Assembly (NCBI RefSeq): GCF_003635045.1
Contig: NZ_RBXT01000001.1
Coordinates: forward strand, 2,356,001-2,420,000
Length of the DNA: 64,000 nucleotides
Direction: 5' to 3'
From: Terracoccus luteus
GTDB taxonomy: Bacteria > Actinomycetota > Actinomycetes > Actinomycetales > Dermatophilaceae
Under the pieces are notes generated by a model. The model saw only the letters and a list, made by a program, of their open reading frames with translations, ran no database searches and was not told where the DNA came from. Shown in pieces: positions 1-9,222 of the stretch (positions are counted from its first letter, which is position 1; every line of letters starts with the position of its first letter). The translations under genes were made by a program, and so were the position numbers.

Positions 1-7
1 TACACGC

Positions 8-26
8 CGTCTGACCTGGGCAGACG
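8..26 (-). terminator. Hairpin downstream of ychF
   Basis: Inverted repeat cgtctg/cagacg (8-13 and 21-26) with a 7-nt loop, starting 8 nt past the ychF stop. There is no U-tract, as is usual for high-GC actinobacterial terminators. The position suits termination of ychF, but the stem is short. Confidence 0.45.
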
Positions 27-33
27 CGCTCGA

Positions 34-1119
34 CTAGACGTTGAAGCGGAACTCCACGACGTCGCCGTCGGCCATGACGTAGTCCTTGCCCTCGATGCGC
101 ACCTTGCCGGCCGACTTGGCCGCGTTCATCGACCCGGCGGCGACGAGGTCGTCGAAGCTGACGACCTCGGCCTTGATGAAGCCGCGTTGGAAGTCGGTGT
201 GGATGACGCCGGCCGCCTGCGGGGCGGTCCAACCCTTGCCGATGGTCCAGGCGCGCGACTCCTTCGGGCCGGCCGTCAGGTACGTCTGCAGCCCGAGGGT
301 GTGGAACCCCTGCCGGGCCAGCTGGTCGAGCCCGGACTCCTCGGCGCCGAAGCTCTGCAGCATCTCGAGCGCCTCGTCGGGCTCCATCTCCATGAGGTCC
401 ATCTCGAGCTTCGCGTTGAGGAACACCGCGTCGGCGGGCGCGACAAGCTCGCGCAGTGACTCGTGCAACGCGGCATCCGCGAGCTGGTCCTCGTCAAGGT
501 TGAACACGTAGATGAATGGCTTGGTCGTCAGCAGCCCGAGCGACTTGGCCTCGGTGAGGTCGACCCCCGCAGCGGCGCCGTGGCCGTAGAGCGTGTGACC
601 CTCCTCGAGCACCTTCTGCGCGGCGAGCGCGTTCTCGAGGGTGGCCTTGCGGTCCTTGTTGATCCGCGCCTCCTTCTCGATGCGCGGCACGGCCTTCTCG
701 AGGGTCTGCAGGTCGGCGAGGATCAGCTCGGTGTGGATGGTCTCGATGTCGCTGGCCGGGCTGACCTTGCCGTCGACGTGCACGACGTCGCCGTCTTCGA
801 ACGCGCGCACGACCTGGCAGATCGCGTCGGCCTCGCGGATGTTGGCGAGGAACTTGTTGCCCAGCCCCTCCCCCTCGCTCGCGCCGCGTACGATGCCGGC
901 GATGTCGACGAAGCTCACCGTCGCGGGGAGGATCTTCTCGCTGTTGAAGATCGAGGCCAGCTCACCGAGCCTCGAGTCGGGCAGCGGCACGACCCCGACG
1001 TTCGGCTCGATCGTCGCGAACGGGTAGTTCGCGGCGAGCACGTTGTTCTTCGTCAGCGCGTTGAACAGGGTCGACTTGCCGACGTTGGGGAGACCGACGA
1101 TTCCGATGGTGAGTGCCAC
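34..1119 (-). CDS. ychF: Redox-regulated ATPase YchF (OBG family)
   Basis: A 361-residue ribosome-associated P-loop NTPase of the TRAFAC/OBG family that prefers ATP over GTP. The G1 loop GLPNVGKST lies at residues 8-16. The G3-like [20 protein letters not shown] stretch near residue 72 is diagnostic of YchF. The C-terminal TGS-like part ends in [16 protein letters not shown], the full family end. The start is GTG, because the coordinate-1119 codon reads GTG and is followed directly by the conserved [17 protein letters not shown] -10-like TAGACT at 1129-1134 lies so close that the mRNA would have almost no leader. The gene stands alone, downstream of the thioesterase gene on the same strand. 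Confidence 0.97.
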   Translation of the reverse strand: MALTIGIVGLPNVGKSTLFNALTKNNVLAANYPFATIEPNVGVVPLPDSRLGELASIFNSEKILPATVSFVDIAGIVRGASEGEGLGNKFLANIREADAICQVVRAFEDGDVVHVDGKVSPASDIETIHTELILADLQTLEKAVPRIEKEARINKDRKATLENALAAQKVLEEGHTLYGHGAAAGVDLTEAKSLGLLTTKPFIYVFNLDEDQLADAALHESLRELVAPADAVFLNAKLEMDLMEMEPDEALEMLQSFGAEESGLDQLARQGFHTLGLQTYLTAGPKESRAWTIGKGWTAPQAAGVIHTDFQRGFIKAEVVSFDDLVAAGSMNAAKSAGKVRIEGKDYVMADGDVVEFRFNV

Positions 1120-1268
1120 GGTTGCAAGAGTCTAGTTGGCCGCACGCCCTCCCCCGACCAGCCCGGATGCCCGAGAGCCCGGTCGATCGGGCCGCCCTCC
1201 TTCGCGGTGGGCCGCGTCACCGGCCCCCGCACCGGCCCTGCGGCCCCCGGCCCAGCGGGTGCGAGCGC

Positions 1269-1354
1269 GATCAACTGGCCGATCAACCGACATTCGGTGT
1301 CGCCCTGGCAGCACCGGGTGCCAGCTGATCCGCCAGTTGATCTGCCGGCTGATG
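1269..1354. repeat. Five 12-bp repeats, two inverted and three direct
   Basis: In the 280-bp gap between ychF and the thioesterase gene, the unit nGCCrGyTGATC occurs as contiguous 12-mers. Two copies are inverted (1269-1280 gatcaactggcc, 1281-1292 gatcaaccgaca). Three are direct (1319-1330 tgccagctgatc, 1331-1342 cgccagttgatc, 1343-1354 tgccggctgatg). Within them gatcaactggc (1269-1279) and gccagttgatc (1332-1342) are a perfect 11-bp inverted repeat. A small palindrome ctggca/tgccag lies at 1305-1324. The function is unknown; it could be a cooperative protein-binding array or an imperfect stem in the 3' UTR of the thioesterase mRNA. Confidence 0.7.
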
Positions 1355-1399
1355 GGCTACAGCCCTGCCGGCGACCGCCGCAGCCGGTCGGTGCAGCTG

Positions 1400-2245
1400 T
1401 CAGCGGGAAGGGCGGTCGCGGTAGCCGCAGAGCTGGCGCGACTGGGCCACGAGGCGGCCCGTCGCGTCCCAGACCGTCGCGTCCTCCTCCATGAGCCCGC
1501 CGCCGACGTTCTGGCTGGTCAGCGCCACCTGCAGCCAGCCGGGGGCCGGACGACGGCGCACGTGACCGGTGAACTCGAGCGTCGGGGTCCAGCCCTGGAA
1601 GCCGAGGTCGAAGGCGACGGGCGGAAGCGCGTCGAGGGCCAGCACGAGCATGGTCGGGTCGGGCTCGCTGTCGTCGCGCATCCGCAGCCAGCCCCGGATC
1701 GAGCCCCGCCCCGACGGCCGGCCGGCCGCCCACCCCGCCGTGGCGGGGTCGAGGCGCAGGTCGAGCCGGTCGAGGAAGCGCATCTGCGCGAGGAACGACG
1801 GTGGGGCGTCCTGCGCCGAGAGGCATCGCTCGGGCGGGGGCATCTCGGGCGCTGCGGCCTCGCGCTCGAGCTCGGCCCCCTCGAGGTCGCCGAACGAGGC
1901 GAGGGCGCGCATCCGTTCGACGACGACACCGTCGGCACCGGGCTGGTGCACCGACACCTGGCCGGTCGAGAGGGTGCGCCCGCGCCGGACCACCTCGCTG
2001 GCGGTCGTGAACGGCCCGGGGCGGGCCGCGGTGAGGAAGTACGCGGAGATCGCGACCGGGTCGAGGTGATCGGTGTGCTCGTCGGTGTCGTGCCGCAGCC
2101 GGTGACCCAGGGCGGTGAGGGCAGAGGCCATCACGAGGCCGCCGTTGACGGCGTTGCCGATGACCCAGTCGTCGCTGAAGCGCCCGTGGTGCCGCCCGGG
2201 CTCGGTGCCGCGCCGGACCGTCACCGCGTCGTCGTACTCGCTCAC
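1400..2245 (-). CDS. Acyl-CoA thioesterase (TesB-like double hotdog)
   Basis: A protein of about 281 residues resembling actinobacterial acyl-CoA thioesterases of the TesB-like hotdog family, which hydrolyse acyl-CoA to free acid and CoA. The N-terminal hotdog carries GRFSDDWVIGNAVNGGLVMA, the usual signature with a helix after an Asn-Gly-Gly turn. The C-terminal half holds LDALPP and a closing GRLVAQSRQL strand. I chose GTG at 2245 because TAGACC lies 7 nt upstream as a leaderless-type -10 box. An ATG at 2275 in the same frame would add ten residues. It is divergent from rmuC. Substrate specificity cannot be read from the sequence. Confidence 0.8.
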   Translation of the reverse strand: MSEYDDAVTVRRGTEPGRHHGRFSDDWVIGNAVNGGLVMASALTALGHRLRHDTDEHTDHLDPVAISAYFLTAARPGPFTTASEVVRRGRTLSTGQVSVHQPGADGVVVERMRALASFGDLEGAELEREAAAPEMPPPERCLSAQDAPPSFLAQMRFLDRLDLRLDPATAGWAAGRPSGRGSIRGWLRMRDDSEPDPTMLVLALDALPPVAFDLGFQGWTPTLEFTGHVRRRPAPGWLQVALTSQNVGGGLMEEDATVWDATGRLVAQSRQLCGYRDRPSR

Positions 2246-2340
2246 GGCGACAGGTCTAGCAGAGGCGGGCGACATGGCCCGCGCCGTGTCGCGCCGTGTC
2301 GCTCTCCGGCGCTGTCGGTGGGCTCTGCGACGGTGTCGCC

Positions 2341-3546
2341 ATGGACACCTCACCCGTCGCCACCGGGCTGGTCGCAGCGCTGCTCGGCCTGCTCGTCGGC
2401 GCGCTCGTGGCGTGGTCGTGGGCCCGGGCCTCGCTCGGCGTGCGCGCGGCGGCGGCCGAGGCGGAGGTCAGCGTGATGCGCGAGCGCGTGGCCGACCTCG
2501 AGGGCGGGCGCGAGGCCGACGACGCCACCGCGGCCCTGCTCGGCCCTCTGCGCGAGACCATCGGCCGGGTCGAGCAGCAGGTCGTCACCCTCGAGCGCGA
2601 CCGGGTCGAGCAGTACGGCGAGCTCGGCGAGCGCCTCACCGCCGTCGGCCGCAGCACCGAGTCGCTGCTCCACGAGACCTCCTCGCTCGCGACCGCCCTC
2701 AACGCCTCGACGGTGCGCGGGGCGTGGGGCGAGGTGCAGCTACGCCGCGTGCTCGAGCTGTCGGGCCTGCTCGCGCGCTGCGACTTCGACGAGCAGGTGA
2801 GCGCGGTCAGCCGTCACGGTGTCCGCGTGAGGCCGGATGCCGTCGTCAACCTCCCGGGTGGTCGGCACGTCGTCGTCGACAGCAAGGCGCCGATGACCCA
2901 CTTCCTGCAGGCGCACGGCGACACGGTCTCGCCGCAGGAGCGGGCCGAGCTGCTCGGCGCCCACGCCACCGCGCTGCGCCGACACGTCGAGTCGCTCGCC
3001 GGCAAGCAGTACTGGTCGGCCTTCGAGCGCTCGCCCGAGGTCGTCGTCTGCTTCGTGCCGGGCGAGGCCATCCTCGCCACCGCCCTCTCGGACGACCCGG
3101 GCCTCTACGAGCACGCTCTCTCACGCAAGGTCGTGCTCGCCTCGCCCGGCACGCTCTACGCCGTGCTGCGCACGGTCGGGGCCATCTGGCAGCAGGACGC
3201 CCTCGAGCAGAACGCCCGCGACCTGCTCGCCCTCGGCCGCGACCTGCACGACCGGCTCGGCACGCTCGGCGGGCACGTCACCGCCATGGGCACGTCGCTG
3301 ACCCGGTCCGTCGAGCAGTACAACCGCTTCGTCGGCACCCTCGAGTCACGGGTGCTCGTCACCGCCCGGCGCCTGCACGAGCTGCACCTCGCCACTGAGG
3401 CACCGACGTCACCGTCGCCGCTCGAGGTCGGGGTGCGCCCGCTCAGCGCCGCCGAGCTCGTCGACGGCCTGGGGCGCGAGGAACGGGACGCCGCCTTCCT
3501 CGACGAGCAGCGCCCCGAGCCGGCTCGACGCGACGCGACCGGCTGA
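2341..3546 (+). CDS. rmuC: DNA recombination protein RmuC homologue
   Basis: A 401-residue RmuC-family protein. A single N-terminal membrane anchor (about residues 6-28, VATGLVAALLGLLVGALVAW) is followed by a coiled-coil-prone stretch rich in Glu, Arg and Leu (about 40-110). The RmuC core follows, with RGAWGEVQLRRVLELSGL and VVVDSKAPMTHFLQA, the family's nuclease-like motifs. RmuC limits inversions at short inverted repeats in E. coli; its biochemical activity is inferred from the fold. The ATG at 2341 places the anchor at the very N-terminus. The stop is only 8 bp from the convergent ispH stop, and no clear terminator lies between them. Confidence 0.92.
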   Translation: MDTSPVATGLVAALLGLLVGALVAWSWARASLGVRAAAAEAEVSVMRERVADLEGGREADDATAALLGPLRETIGRVEQQVVTLERDRVEQYGELGERLTAVGRSTESLLHETSSLATALNASTVRGAWGEVQLRRVLELSGLLARCDFDEQVSAVSRHGVRVRPDAVVNLPGGRHVVVDSKAPMTHFLQAHGDTVSPQERAELLGAHATALRRHVESLAGKQYWSAFERSPEVVVCFVPGEAILATALSDDPGLYEHALSRKVVLASPGTLYAVLRTVGAIWQQDALEQNARDLLALGRDLHDRLGTLGGHVTAMGTSLTRSVEQYNRFVGTLESRVLVTARRLHELHLATEAPTSPSPLEVGVRPLSAAELVDGLGREERDAAFLDEQRPEPARRDATG

Positions 3547-3554
3547 TCAACCCG

Positions 3555-4589
3555 TCAGTGGAGCGAGCCGGCGTCCTCGAACGCGGCGTCGTGACGCACC
3601 TGACCGGCGTCCTCGCCCTTGCGGGCCTTGAGGTCGCGTCGCAGCTCGGTCGGCAGCGAGAAGAGCAGCGTCTCCTCGGCGGCGACGACCGCCTCGACGT
3701 CGGCGTAGCCCCGCTCGGCGAGCCACGTGAGCACGTCGCGCACGAGCACCTCGGGCACGCTCGCGCCCGAGGTGACTCCGACCGTCGAGACCCCCTCGAG
3801 CCAGGCCTCGTCGAGCTCGTCGGCGTAGTCGACGAGGTGACCGGCGCGGGCGCCGTGCTCGAGCGCGACCTCGACGAGGCGCACCGAGTTCGAGGAGTTG
3901 CGCGAGCCGACGACGATCATGAGGTCGGTGTCCTTCGCCATCTTCTTCACCGCGAGCTGGCGGTTCTGGGTGGCGTAGCAGATGTCGTCCGACGGCGGGC
4001 TCTGCAGCGCCGGGAAGCGCTGCTTGAGCCGGTCGACCGTCTCCATCGTCTCGTCGACCGACAGGGTCGTCTGCGAGAGCCACACGACCTTCTCGGGGTC
4101 GCGCACCGTCACGTTGTCGACGTCGTCGGGCCCGTCGACGAGAGTGACGTGGTCGGGCGCCTCACCGGCGGTGCCGACGACCTCCTCGTGGCCCTCGTGG
4201 CCGATGAGCAGGATGTCGTAGTCCTCGTCCGCGAACCGCACGGCCTCGCGGTGCACCTTGGTCACGAGCGGGCACGTCGCGTCGATGGTCTTGAGCGAGC
4301 GGGCCGCGGCCTCCTCGTGCACGACCGGCGCGACGCCATGGGCCGAGAAGATGACGGTGGCGCCCTCGGGCACCTCGTCGGTCTCGTCGACGAAGATCGC
4401 GCCGCGCCGCTCGAGGGTCTGCACGACGTGCTTGTTGTGCACGATCTGCTTGCGCACGTACACCGGGGCGCCGTAGAGCTCGAGCGCCTTCTCGACGGTG
4501 ACGACCGCGCGGTCGACGCCGGCGCAGTACCCCCGGGGCGCCGCGAGCAGGACCTTCTTGGCGGGCGTCGTCTCGGCTGGCGTCGTCAT
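3555..4589 (-). CDS. ispH: 4-hydroxy-3-methylbut-2-enyl diphosphate reductase
   Basis: A 344-residue IspH, the last enzyme of the MEP isoprenoid pathway, converting HMBPP to IPP and DMAPP with a [4Fe-4S] cluster. Cluster cysteines are visible in [12 protein letters not shown] (Cys22), [11 protein letters not shown] and [11 protein letters not shown]. The substrate-binding signatures FSAHGVAP and [16 protein letters not shown] are also present. The ATG at 4589 is preceded by TACGAT and six bases, a leaderless arrangement. In-frame codons upstream of it (to 4727) encode non-conserved sequence. It is convergent with rmuC and divergent from xseA, 55 bp apart. Confidence 0.97.
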   Translation of the reverse strand: MTTPAETTPAKKVLLAAPRGYCAGVDRAVVTVEKALELYGAPVYVRKQIVHNKHVVQTLERRGAIFVDETDEVPEGATVIFSAHGVAPVVHEEAAARSLKTIDATCPLVTKVHREAVRFADEDYDILLIGHEGHEEVVGTAGEAPDHVTLVDGPDDVDNVTVRDPEKVVWLSQTTLSVDETMETVDRLKQRFPALQSPPSDDICYATQNRQLAVKKMAKDTDLMIVVGSRNSSNSVRLVEVALEHGARAGHLVDYADELDEAWLEGVSTVGVTSGASVPEVLVRDVLTWLAERGYADVEAVVAAEETLLFSLPTELRRDLKARKGEDAGQVRHDAAFEDAGSLH

Positions 4590-4595
4590 GACCCC

Positions 4596-4601
4596 ATCGT
4601 A
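4596..4601 (-). promoter_or_regulatory. -10 box of leaderless ispH
   Basis: TACGAT followed by GGGGTC and the ATG at 4589, so transcription should begin at or next to the A of the start codon. The 15-mer CGATGGGGTCATGAC around this start recurs at the DUF4245 gene (start 6962). Confidence 0.6.
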
Positions 4602-4631
4602 CGTGCGCCGGTGGCCGTCACCGGCTGCCTC

Positions 4632-4637
4632 TAGGGT
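4632..4637 (+). promoter_or_regulatory. -10 box of leaderless xseA
   Basis: TAGGGT followed by seven bases and the GTG at 4645. It has the TANNNT form and the spacing of leaderless actinobacterial transcripts, and it decides the xseA start. Confidence 0.55.
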
Positions 4638-4644
4638 GGCGCGG

Positions 4645-5919
4645 GTGAGCACCCAGGGCCCGCTGCCCGAGAAGGCGGCCGACACGAGCGCCGAGCAGCC
4701 GTGGCCGGTCCGGGTGCTCAGCCTCAAGATCAGCGACTACGTCGACCGCATGAGCCAGCTGTGGGTCGAGGGCCAGGTCGTCCAGCTCAACCCGCGGGGC
4801 GGCACCGCCTTCCTCACCCTGCGTGACCCCGACGTCGACATGTCGCTGTCGGTCTCGGTCCCGATGAACGCCGTCCGCGCCATGCCGATGCCGCTCACCC
4901 CCGGCGCCCGGGTCGTGCTGCAGGCGCGCCCCACCTTCTGGACCAAGCGGGGCACCCTGCAGCTCGAGGCCCGCCAGATCCGCCCCGTCGGCATCGGCGA
5001 CCTCCTCGCGCGCATCGAGATCCTCGGCCGCACCCTCGCCGCCGAGGGCCTCTTCGACGACGACCGCAAGCGGCCGATCCCGTTCCTCCCCCGCTGCGTC
5101 GGTCTCGTCACGGGCCGCAGCTCGGCCGCCGAGCGCGACGTCGTCGAGAACGCCCGACGCCGGTGGCCCGCCGTGCGGTTCGAGGTGCGCGAGGTCGCCG
5201 TGCAGGGCACGAGCGCCGTCACCGAGGTCGTCGAGGCGCTCCGCGAGCTGGATGCCGACCGCGACGTCGACGTCATCGTGATCGCCCGCGGTGGCGGGGC
5301 CCTCGAGGAGCTGCTGCCGTTCTCGAACGAGGCCATGGTGCGGGCGGTCGCCGAGGCCCGCACCCCCGTCATCAGCGCCATCGGCCACGAGGTCGACCGG
5401 CCCCTGCTCGACCTCGTCGCCGACTGGCGCGCCTCGACCCCCACCGACGCGGGCAAGAAGGTCGTGCCCGACGCCGCCCACGAGCTCGCCCTCGTCACCG
5501 GCTCGCGCGACCGCATCGGCTCGGCCCTGCGCCGTCGCCTCGACGCCGAGCGGCGCGGCCTCGTCGCCACGACGTCACGGCCGGTCATGGCCGACCCGAC
5601 AGCGGTCGTGCGCGCCCGCCGCGAGGAGCTGACCCACCTGCGGGCCCGCGCCGGTGACCGGCTGCAGGTGCGGCTGCACCGGGCCCTCGACCAGGTCGAG
5701 CACCTTCGACGCCAGGTGACGGCACTGTCGCCGCAGTCGACCCTCGAACGCGGCTACGCCGTCGTGCAGCACGCCGACGGCCGCATCGTCACCGACCAGC
5801 GCGACCTCGAGCCCGACGAGCTGCTCCGGGTGCGCGTCGCCCACGGCGACTTCGGCGTGCGCCCGGTGACCTCGGCCACGGCCGCGGCCACGGCCGCGAG
5901 CGCCGCCGGCAGCCCGTGA
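4645..5919 (+). CDS. xseA: Exodeoxyribonuclease VII large subunit
   Basis: A 424-residue catalytic large subunit of ExoVII, which degrades single-stranded DNA from both ends. The N-terminal OB-fold domain (about residues 20-115) contains [22 protein letters not shown]. The catalytic domain has [43 protein letters not shown] and [28 protein letters not shown], all family signatures. The C-terminus has the LERGYAVV strand that ends XseA proteins. The GTG start is set by the leaderless promoter. xseB follows 31 bp downstream with its own leaderless -10. Confidence 0.97.
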   Translation: MSTQGPLPEKAADTSAEQPWPVRVLSLKISDYVDRMSQLWVEGQVVQLNPRGGTAFLTLRDPDVDMSLSVSVPMNAVRAMPMPLTPGARVVLQARPTFWTKRGTLQLEARQIRPVGIGDLLARIEILGRTLAAEGLFDDDRKRPIPFLPRCVGLVTGRSSAAERDVVENARRRWPAVRFEVREVAVQGTSAVTEVVEALRELDADRDVDVIVIARGGGALEELLPFSNEAMVRAVAEARTPVISAIGHEVDRPLLDLVADWRASTPTDAGKKVVPDAAHELALVTGSRDRIGSALRRRLDAERRGLVATTSRPVMADPTAVVRARREELTHLRARAGDRLQVRLHRALDQVEHLRRQVTALSPQSTLERGYAVVQHADGRIVTDQRDLEPDELLRVRVAHGDFGVRPVTSATAAATAASAAGSP

Positions 5920-5937
5920 CGCCCACCGACGGGGCCG

Positions 5938-5943
5938 TAGGGT
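5938..5943 (+). promoter_or_regulatory. -10 box of leaderless xseB
   Basis: TAGGGT, then GACGCCC and the ATG at 5951. It supports the ATG rather than the in-frame GTG at 5942 as the start and allows xseB expression independent of xseA. Confidence 0.5.
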
Positions 5944-5950
5944 GACGCCC

Positions 5951-6283
5951 ATGCCGCGCGAGACGACCGACCGCCCCGACGCCGCCGTCGACGACGACTC
6001 CGTCGACGACCCGGCCGCCCGCGCCGACACCGACGCCGACGACGAGGCCACCGACGCGCCCGAGGCGGGCGGACCGGCATCCTTCCCCGACATCGCGGGT
6101 CTGCGCTACGAGCAGGCGCGCGAAGAGCTCGTCGGCATCGTCGCCACGCTCGAGGCCGGGCAGGCGCCGCTCGAGGACTCCATGCGGCTCTGGCGGCGCG
6201 GCGAGGCGCTGGCCGCGCACTGCGCCCAGTGGCTCGACGGCGCCCAGGCCGAGATCGAGCAGGCCACGGGCCGCGCGCGCTGA
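5951..6283 (+). CDS. xseB: Exodeoxyribonuclease VII small subunit with acidic N-tail
   Basis: A 110-residue small subunit of ExoVII. The conserved helical-hairpin domain is at about residues 50-110: LRYEQAREELVGIVATLEAGQAPLEDSMRLWRRGEALAAHC, split by the typical acidic turn. The family domain is only about 60 residues. The first 45 residues are an Asp/Ala-rich, probably disordered extension of a kind common in actinobacteria. The small subunit binds the long helix of XseA. A hairpin overlaps its stop codon. Confidence 0.92.
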   Translation: MPRETTDRPDAAVDDDSVDDPAARADTDADDEATDAPEAGGPASFPDIAGLRYEQAREELVGIVATLEAGQAPLEDSMRLWRRGEALAAHCAQWLDGAQAEIEQATGRAR

Positions 6284-6289
6284 GCGCGG
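6271..6289. terminator. Bidirectional hairpin between xseB and DUF4245 gene
   Basis: ccgcgc (6271-6276) and gcgcgg (6284-6289) flank the xseB stop. The convergent stops are 10 bp apart, so one stem could serve both strands. It is short and without a U-tract. Confidence 0.4.
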
Positions 6290-6293
6290 TCGG

Positions 6294-6962
6294 TCAGGAG
6301 TCGCTCGGGGTGACCGGGCGCAGCGCCGCGACGAACGCGGTCAGCTCGTCCTCGGTCGCGCTCGAGGTCGCCACGAGCGTCAGGGCCTTCTCGCCCTCGC
6401 CGCGCACGACGTAGCTGACCTGGCCGTCGGACGTGGTGTAGCGGTCGAAGGTGCGACCGGAGACCGTGCGCTCCCCCTCGCGAGCGCCGTCGGCGACCGA
6501 CCGGGTCAGCCACACGTTCGTCGCGTCGGCCGCCTCCTTGAGGGCGATGTCGCCCCCGCCCGGCGCCTTCCACACGGTGGTGAACGTCTCGACCCCGTCG
6601 GTGCTCTTGGCGTACGTGGCGACGGTCGGGGTCCAGTCGGACCCGAGGCCTGCGGGCAGCTCGATCGCCCAGCCGGTCTGGGCCGCGGTCTGGCTCGCCT
6701 TGGCCGAGGCGTCGATCGCCGGTCGGTCGACCTGGCTGATGCGGGGCACCAGCGCGACGAGCAGCAGCACGAAGAACCCGATGGCGAGCATCGAGCGCAG
6801 CATGTTCGGCAGCGTGCCCATCGAGTAGCGGCTGCGCGGGGGCGCCGCGGCGGCGGGCTCGGGCTCACCCGGCGCCCGCAGCGCGGCGGGTCGCGAGGCG
6901 TCGGAGGTCGACGGGTCGGTCGGCAGGTCTGCCGCCACCGGGTCGGCCGCGTCGGGGGTCAT
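6294..6962 (-). CDS. DUF4245 single-pass membrane protein
   Basis: A 222-residue protein. A Pro/Ala-rich cytoplasmic N-tail (1-45) is followed by SRYSMGTLPNMLRSMLAIGFFVLLLVALVPR, which gives one membrane helix. An extracytoplasmic domain follows, with AIELPAGLGSDWTPTVATYAK and a closing ELTAFVAALRPV. This is the layout of the actinobacterial DUF4245 family, whose function is unknown. The start codon context repeats the 15 bases found at ispH. In many actinobacteria this gene neighbours glpX, as here, where it is divergent from glpX. I can infer no activity. Confidence 0.85.
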   Translation of the reverse strand: MTPDAADPVAADLPTDPSTSDASRPAALRAPGEPEPAAAAPPRSRYSMGTLPNMLRSMLAIGFFVLLLVALVPRISQVDRPAIDASAKASQTAAQTGWAIELPAGLGSDWTPTVATYAKSTDGVETFTTVWKAPGGGDIALKEAADATNVWLTRSVADGAREGERTVSGRTFDRYTTSDGQVSYVVRGEGEKALTLVATSSATEDELTAFVAALRPVTPSDS

Positions 6963-7053
6963 GACCCCATCGTCGCGCAGCCACGGACGGCCACCAAACC
7001 GCGTCACCGCGCCCCGCTAGGCTGCGGGGCACTCGACCGCGTCTGGAGGACCG

Positions 7054-8055
7054 ATGAAGAACCCCAGCAAGCCCGACCGCAACCTCGCCCTCGAGCTCGT
7101 GAGGGTCACCGAGGCGGCCGCGATGGCCGGCGGTCGCTGGGTGGGGCGCGGTGAGAAGAACATCGCCGACGGCGCCGCCGTCGAGGCGATGCGGGCCATG
7201 ATCTCGACGGTCAGCATGCGCGGAACCGTCGTCATCGGCGAGGGCGAGAAGGACAACGCCCCCATGCTCTTCAACGGCGAGGTGGTCGGCGACGGCACCG
7301 GGCCCGAGGTCGACGTGGCCGTCGACCCCATCGACGGCACGACCCTCACCGCCAAGGGCATGAACAACGCGGTCGCCGTCATGGCCGTGGCCGACCGGGG
7401 CGCGATGTACGACCCCTCGGCCGTGTTCTACATGGACAAGCTCGCGACCGGCCCCGACGCCGCCGACGTCGTCGACATCCGCCTCCCCGTGGCCGAGAAC
7501 ATCCGCCGGGTCGCCAAGGCCAAGCACGAGACCCCCGCCGACGTCACCGTCATGATCCTCGACCGCCCCCGCCACGAGCGGCTCGCGGAAGAGGTGCGCG
7601 AGGCCGGCGCGCGCATCCGCTACATCGTCGACGGCGACGTCGCGGGCGCCGTCATGGCCGCCCGCCCCGGCACCGGCGTCGACCTGCTGCTCGGCATCGG
7701 CGGCACCCCCGAGGGCATCATCACCGCCTGCGCCATCAAGTGCACCGGCGGCGTCATCCAGGGCCGGCTCTGGCCCAAGGACGACGCCGAGCGGCAGAAG
7801 GCGCTCGACGCGGGCCACGACCTCGACCGTGTCCTGTCGACCGAGGACCTCGTCCGTGGCGACTGCTTCTTCGTCGCGACCGGCATCACCGACGGCGAGC
7901 TGCTGCGCGGCGTGCGCTACGGCGCGAAGTCGGCCCGCACCAACTCCCTCGTCATGCGCTCGCGCAGCGGCACCATCCGCACCATCGAGAGCGAGCACCG
8001 CTTCGACCGGCCCGGCTGGTTCGGCAGCACCGACATGATGGATGCCGGCCGGTGA
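7054..8055 (+). CDS. glpX: Class II fructose-1,6-bisphosphatase
   Basis: A 333-residue GlpX-type phosphatase converting fructose 1,6-bisphosphate to fructose 6-phosphate in gluconeogenesis. Metal- and substrate-binding motifs are [15 protein letters not shown] (about residues 66-80) and DPIDGTT (about 92-98) of the Li-sensitive phosphatase superfamily. GIGGTPEG and the terminal domain are complete. Actinobacteria commonly have only this class. A GGAGGA Shine-Dalgarno sequence precedes the ATG, and TAGGCT at 7018-7023 is a likely -10, giving a short leader. Its stop overlaps the GTG of the sugar kinase (GTGA), so the two are translationally coupled. Confidence 0.97.
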   Translation: MKNPSKPDRNLALELVRVTEAAAMAGGRWVGRGEKNIADGAAVEAMRAMISTVSMRGTVVIGEGEKDNAPMLFNGEVVGDGTGPEVDVAVDPIDGTTLTAKGMNNAVAVMAVADRGAMYDPSAVFYMDKLATGPDAADVVDIRLPVAENIRRVAKAKHETPADVTVMILDRPRHERLAEEVREAGARIRYIVDGDVAGAVMAARPGTGVDLLLGIGGTPEGIITACAIKCTGGVIQGRLWPKDDAERQKALDAGHDLDRVLSTEDLVRGDCFFVATGITDGELLRGVRYGAKSARTNSLVMRSRSGTIRTIESEHRFDRPGWFGSTDMMDAGR

Positions 8056-9002
8056 CGACGCCCGCGGACAGCACCCCCACCCTCGTCGTCGGTGAGGCCC
8101 TCGTCGACGCCGTGAGCAAGCCCGCCCCCGACGGCAGCGACACCGACACGCAGGAGCACGTCGGTGGCAGCCCCGCCAACGTCGCCTTCGGCCTCGCCGC
8201 CCTCGGCCACCGCACCGACCTCGCCACGTGGATCGCCACCGACGAGCGCGGTCGGCGCATCGAGGAGGTCTGCGAGCGCCGCGGGGTCCGCCTGACGCCG
8301 GGCTCGCAGGGCGCGCCGTTCACGTCGGTCGCCCACGCGCGCTTGGACCCCACCGGAGCCGCGACGTACGTCTTCGACCTCGAGTGGCAGCTGGCCGCCG
8401 TCCCCGACCTCGGCGGCTACGGCCACGTCCACACCGGCAGCATCGCCGCCGTGCTCGAGCCCGGGGGCAGCGCCGTGCGACGCACGATCGAGGCCGCCCG
8501 CGCGACGGCGACCGTGTCGTACGACCCCAACGCCCGCCCGTCGCTCATGGGCCATCCCGACCAGGCCCGCCGCACCATCGAGGCGACCATCGCCCTCGCC
8601 GACGTCGTCAAGCTCAGCGACGAGGACATCGCCTGGCTCTGCCCCGGTGAGGACGTCGACGACGTCCTCACCGCCTGGGGTGCGCTCGGCCCGGCCGTGC
8701 TCGTCGTCACCCGCGGCGGCGAGGGCGCGCAGGTCCGCGTCACGCGCACCGCCGAGTCGCGCTCGCTGCCGGCCCCCGGCGTGACCGTGGTCGACACCGT
8801 CGGCGCCGGCGACTCCTTCATGGCCGGCCTCGTCTCGGGGCTGCTGGATGCCGGTCTGCTCGGTGGGCCGTCCGCGCGGACCGCGCTGCGCGCCGCCTCC
8901 CTCTACGACGTGCTCCCCGCCGTCGAGCGCGCCCTGACGACCGGGGCCCGCACGGTCGAGCGGGCCGGCGCGCACGCGCCCGGCCGCGCCGACCTCGCCT
9001 GA
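8052..9002 (+). CDS. PfkB-family carbohydrate kinase (fructokinase-like)
   Basis: A 316-residue ribokinase/PfkB-family sugar kinase. The N-terminal sugar-binding signature [15 protein letters not shown] is near residue 40. The C-terminal signature [18 protein letters not shown] near residue 245 carries the catalytic Asp of [15 protein letters not shown] and [11 protein letters not shown] match bacterial fructokinases, so fructose is the best guess for substrate, but the family is promiscuous. The GTG start overlaps the glpX stop. Coupling to glpX suggests a hexose-phosphate role. A nested terminator follows immediately. Confidence 0.9.
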   Translation: MTTPADSTPTLVVGEALVDAVSKPAPDGSDTDTQEHVGGSPANVAFGLAALGHRTDLATWIATDERGRRIEEVCERRGVRLTPGSQGAPFTSVAHARLDPTGAATYVFDLEWQLAAVPDLGGYGHVHTGSIAAVLEPGGSAVRRTIEAARATATVSYDPNARPSLMGHPDQARRTIEATIALADVVKLSDEDIAWLCPGEDVDDVLTAWGALGPAVLVVTRGGEGAQVRVTRTAESRSLPAPGVTVVDTVGAGDSFMAGLVSGLLDAGLLGGPSARTALRAASLYDVLPAVERALTTGARTVERAGAHAPGRADLA

Positions 9003-9050
9003 CGGCGCCTGACCGAACCCGCCCGACCCCGCCCGCGGGGCGGCGCCGTC
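9001..9050. terminator. Nested hairpin after the sugar kinase
   Basis: Outer arms gacggcgcc (9001-9009) and ggcgccgtc (9042-9050) begin inside the stop codon. They enclose an inner ccccg/cgggg stem at 9027-9040. Confidence 0.6.
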
Positions 9051-9222
9051 CGCGCCCGCTTGCCCGTGCCGGCATCCGATGGCGACATTGTTGTGGCTTC
9101 GTCACTCCCACCCCACCGACAACGGTGGACCACCACCTCCGGAGGCGGTAGGAATGGGGCACCTGGGCGGCGAGTACCGCCGGGTAGCGGGGGGACGCAG
9201 AACTCGACGACGAGGAGCAACC
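9051..9222 (+). promoter_or_regulatory. Upstream region of the alpha-glucoside importer operon
   Basis: 172 bp without a gene. It holds a GGATGCC-type word at 9071-9077, a short palindrome ggtgg-a-ccacc at 9124-9134, a palindromic cctccggagg nearby, and a GAGGAG Shine-Dalgarno sequence at 9212-9217 before the ATG. I see no convincing -35/-10 pair and no CTTGCAG word like the one upstream of the amylopullulanase gene. Confidence 0.4.
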
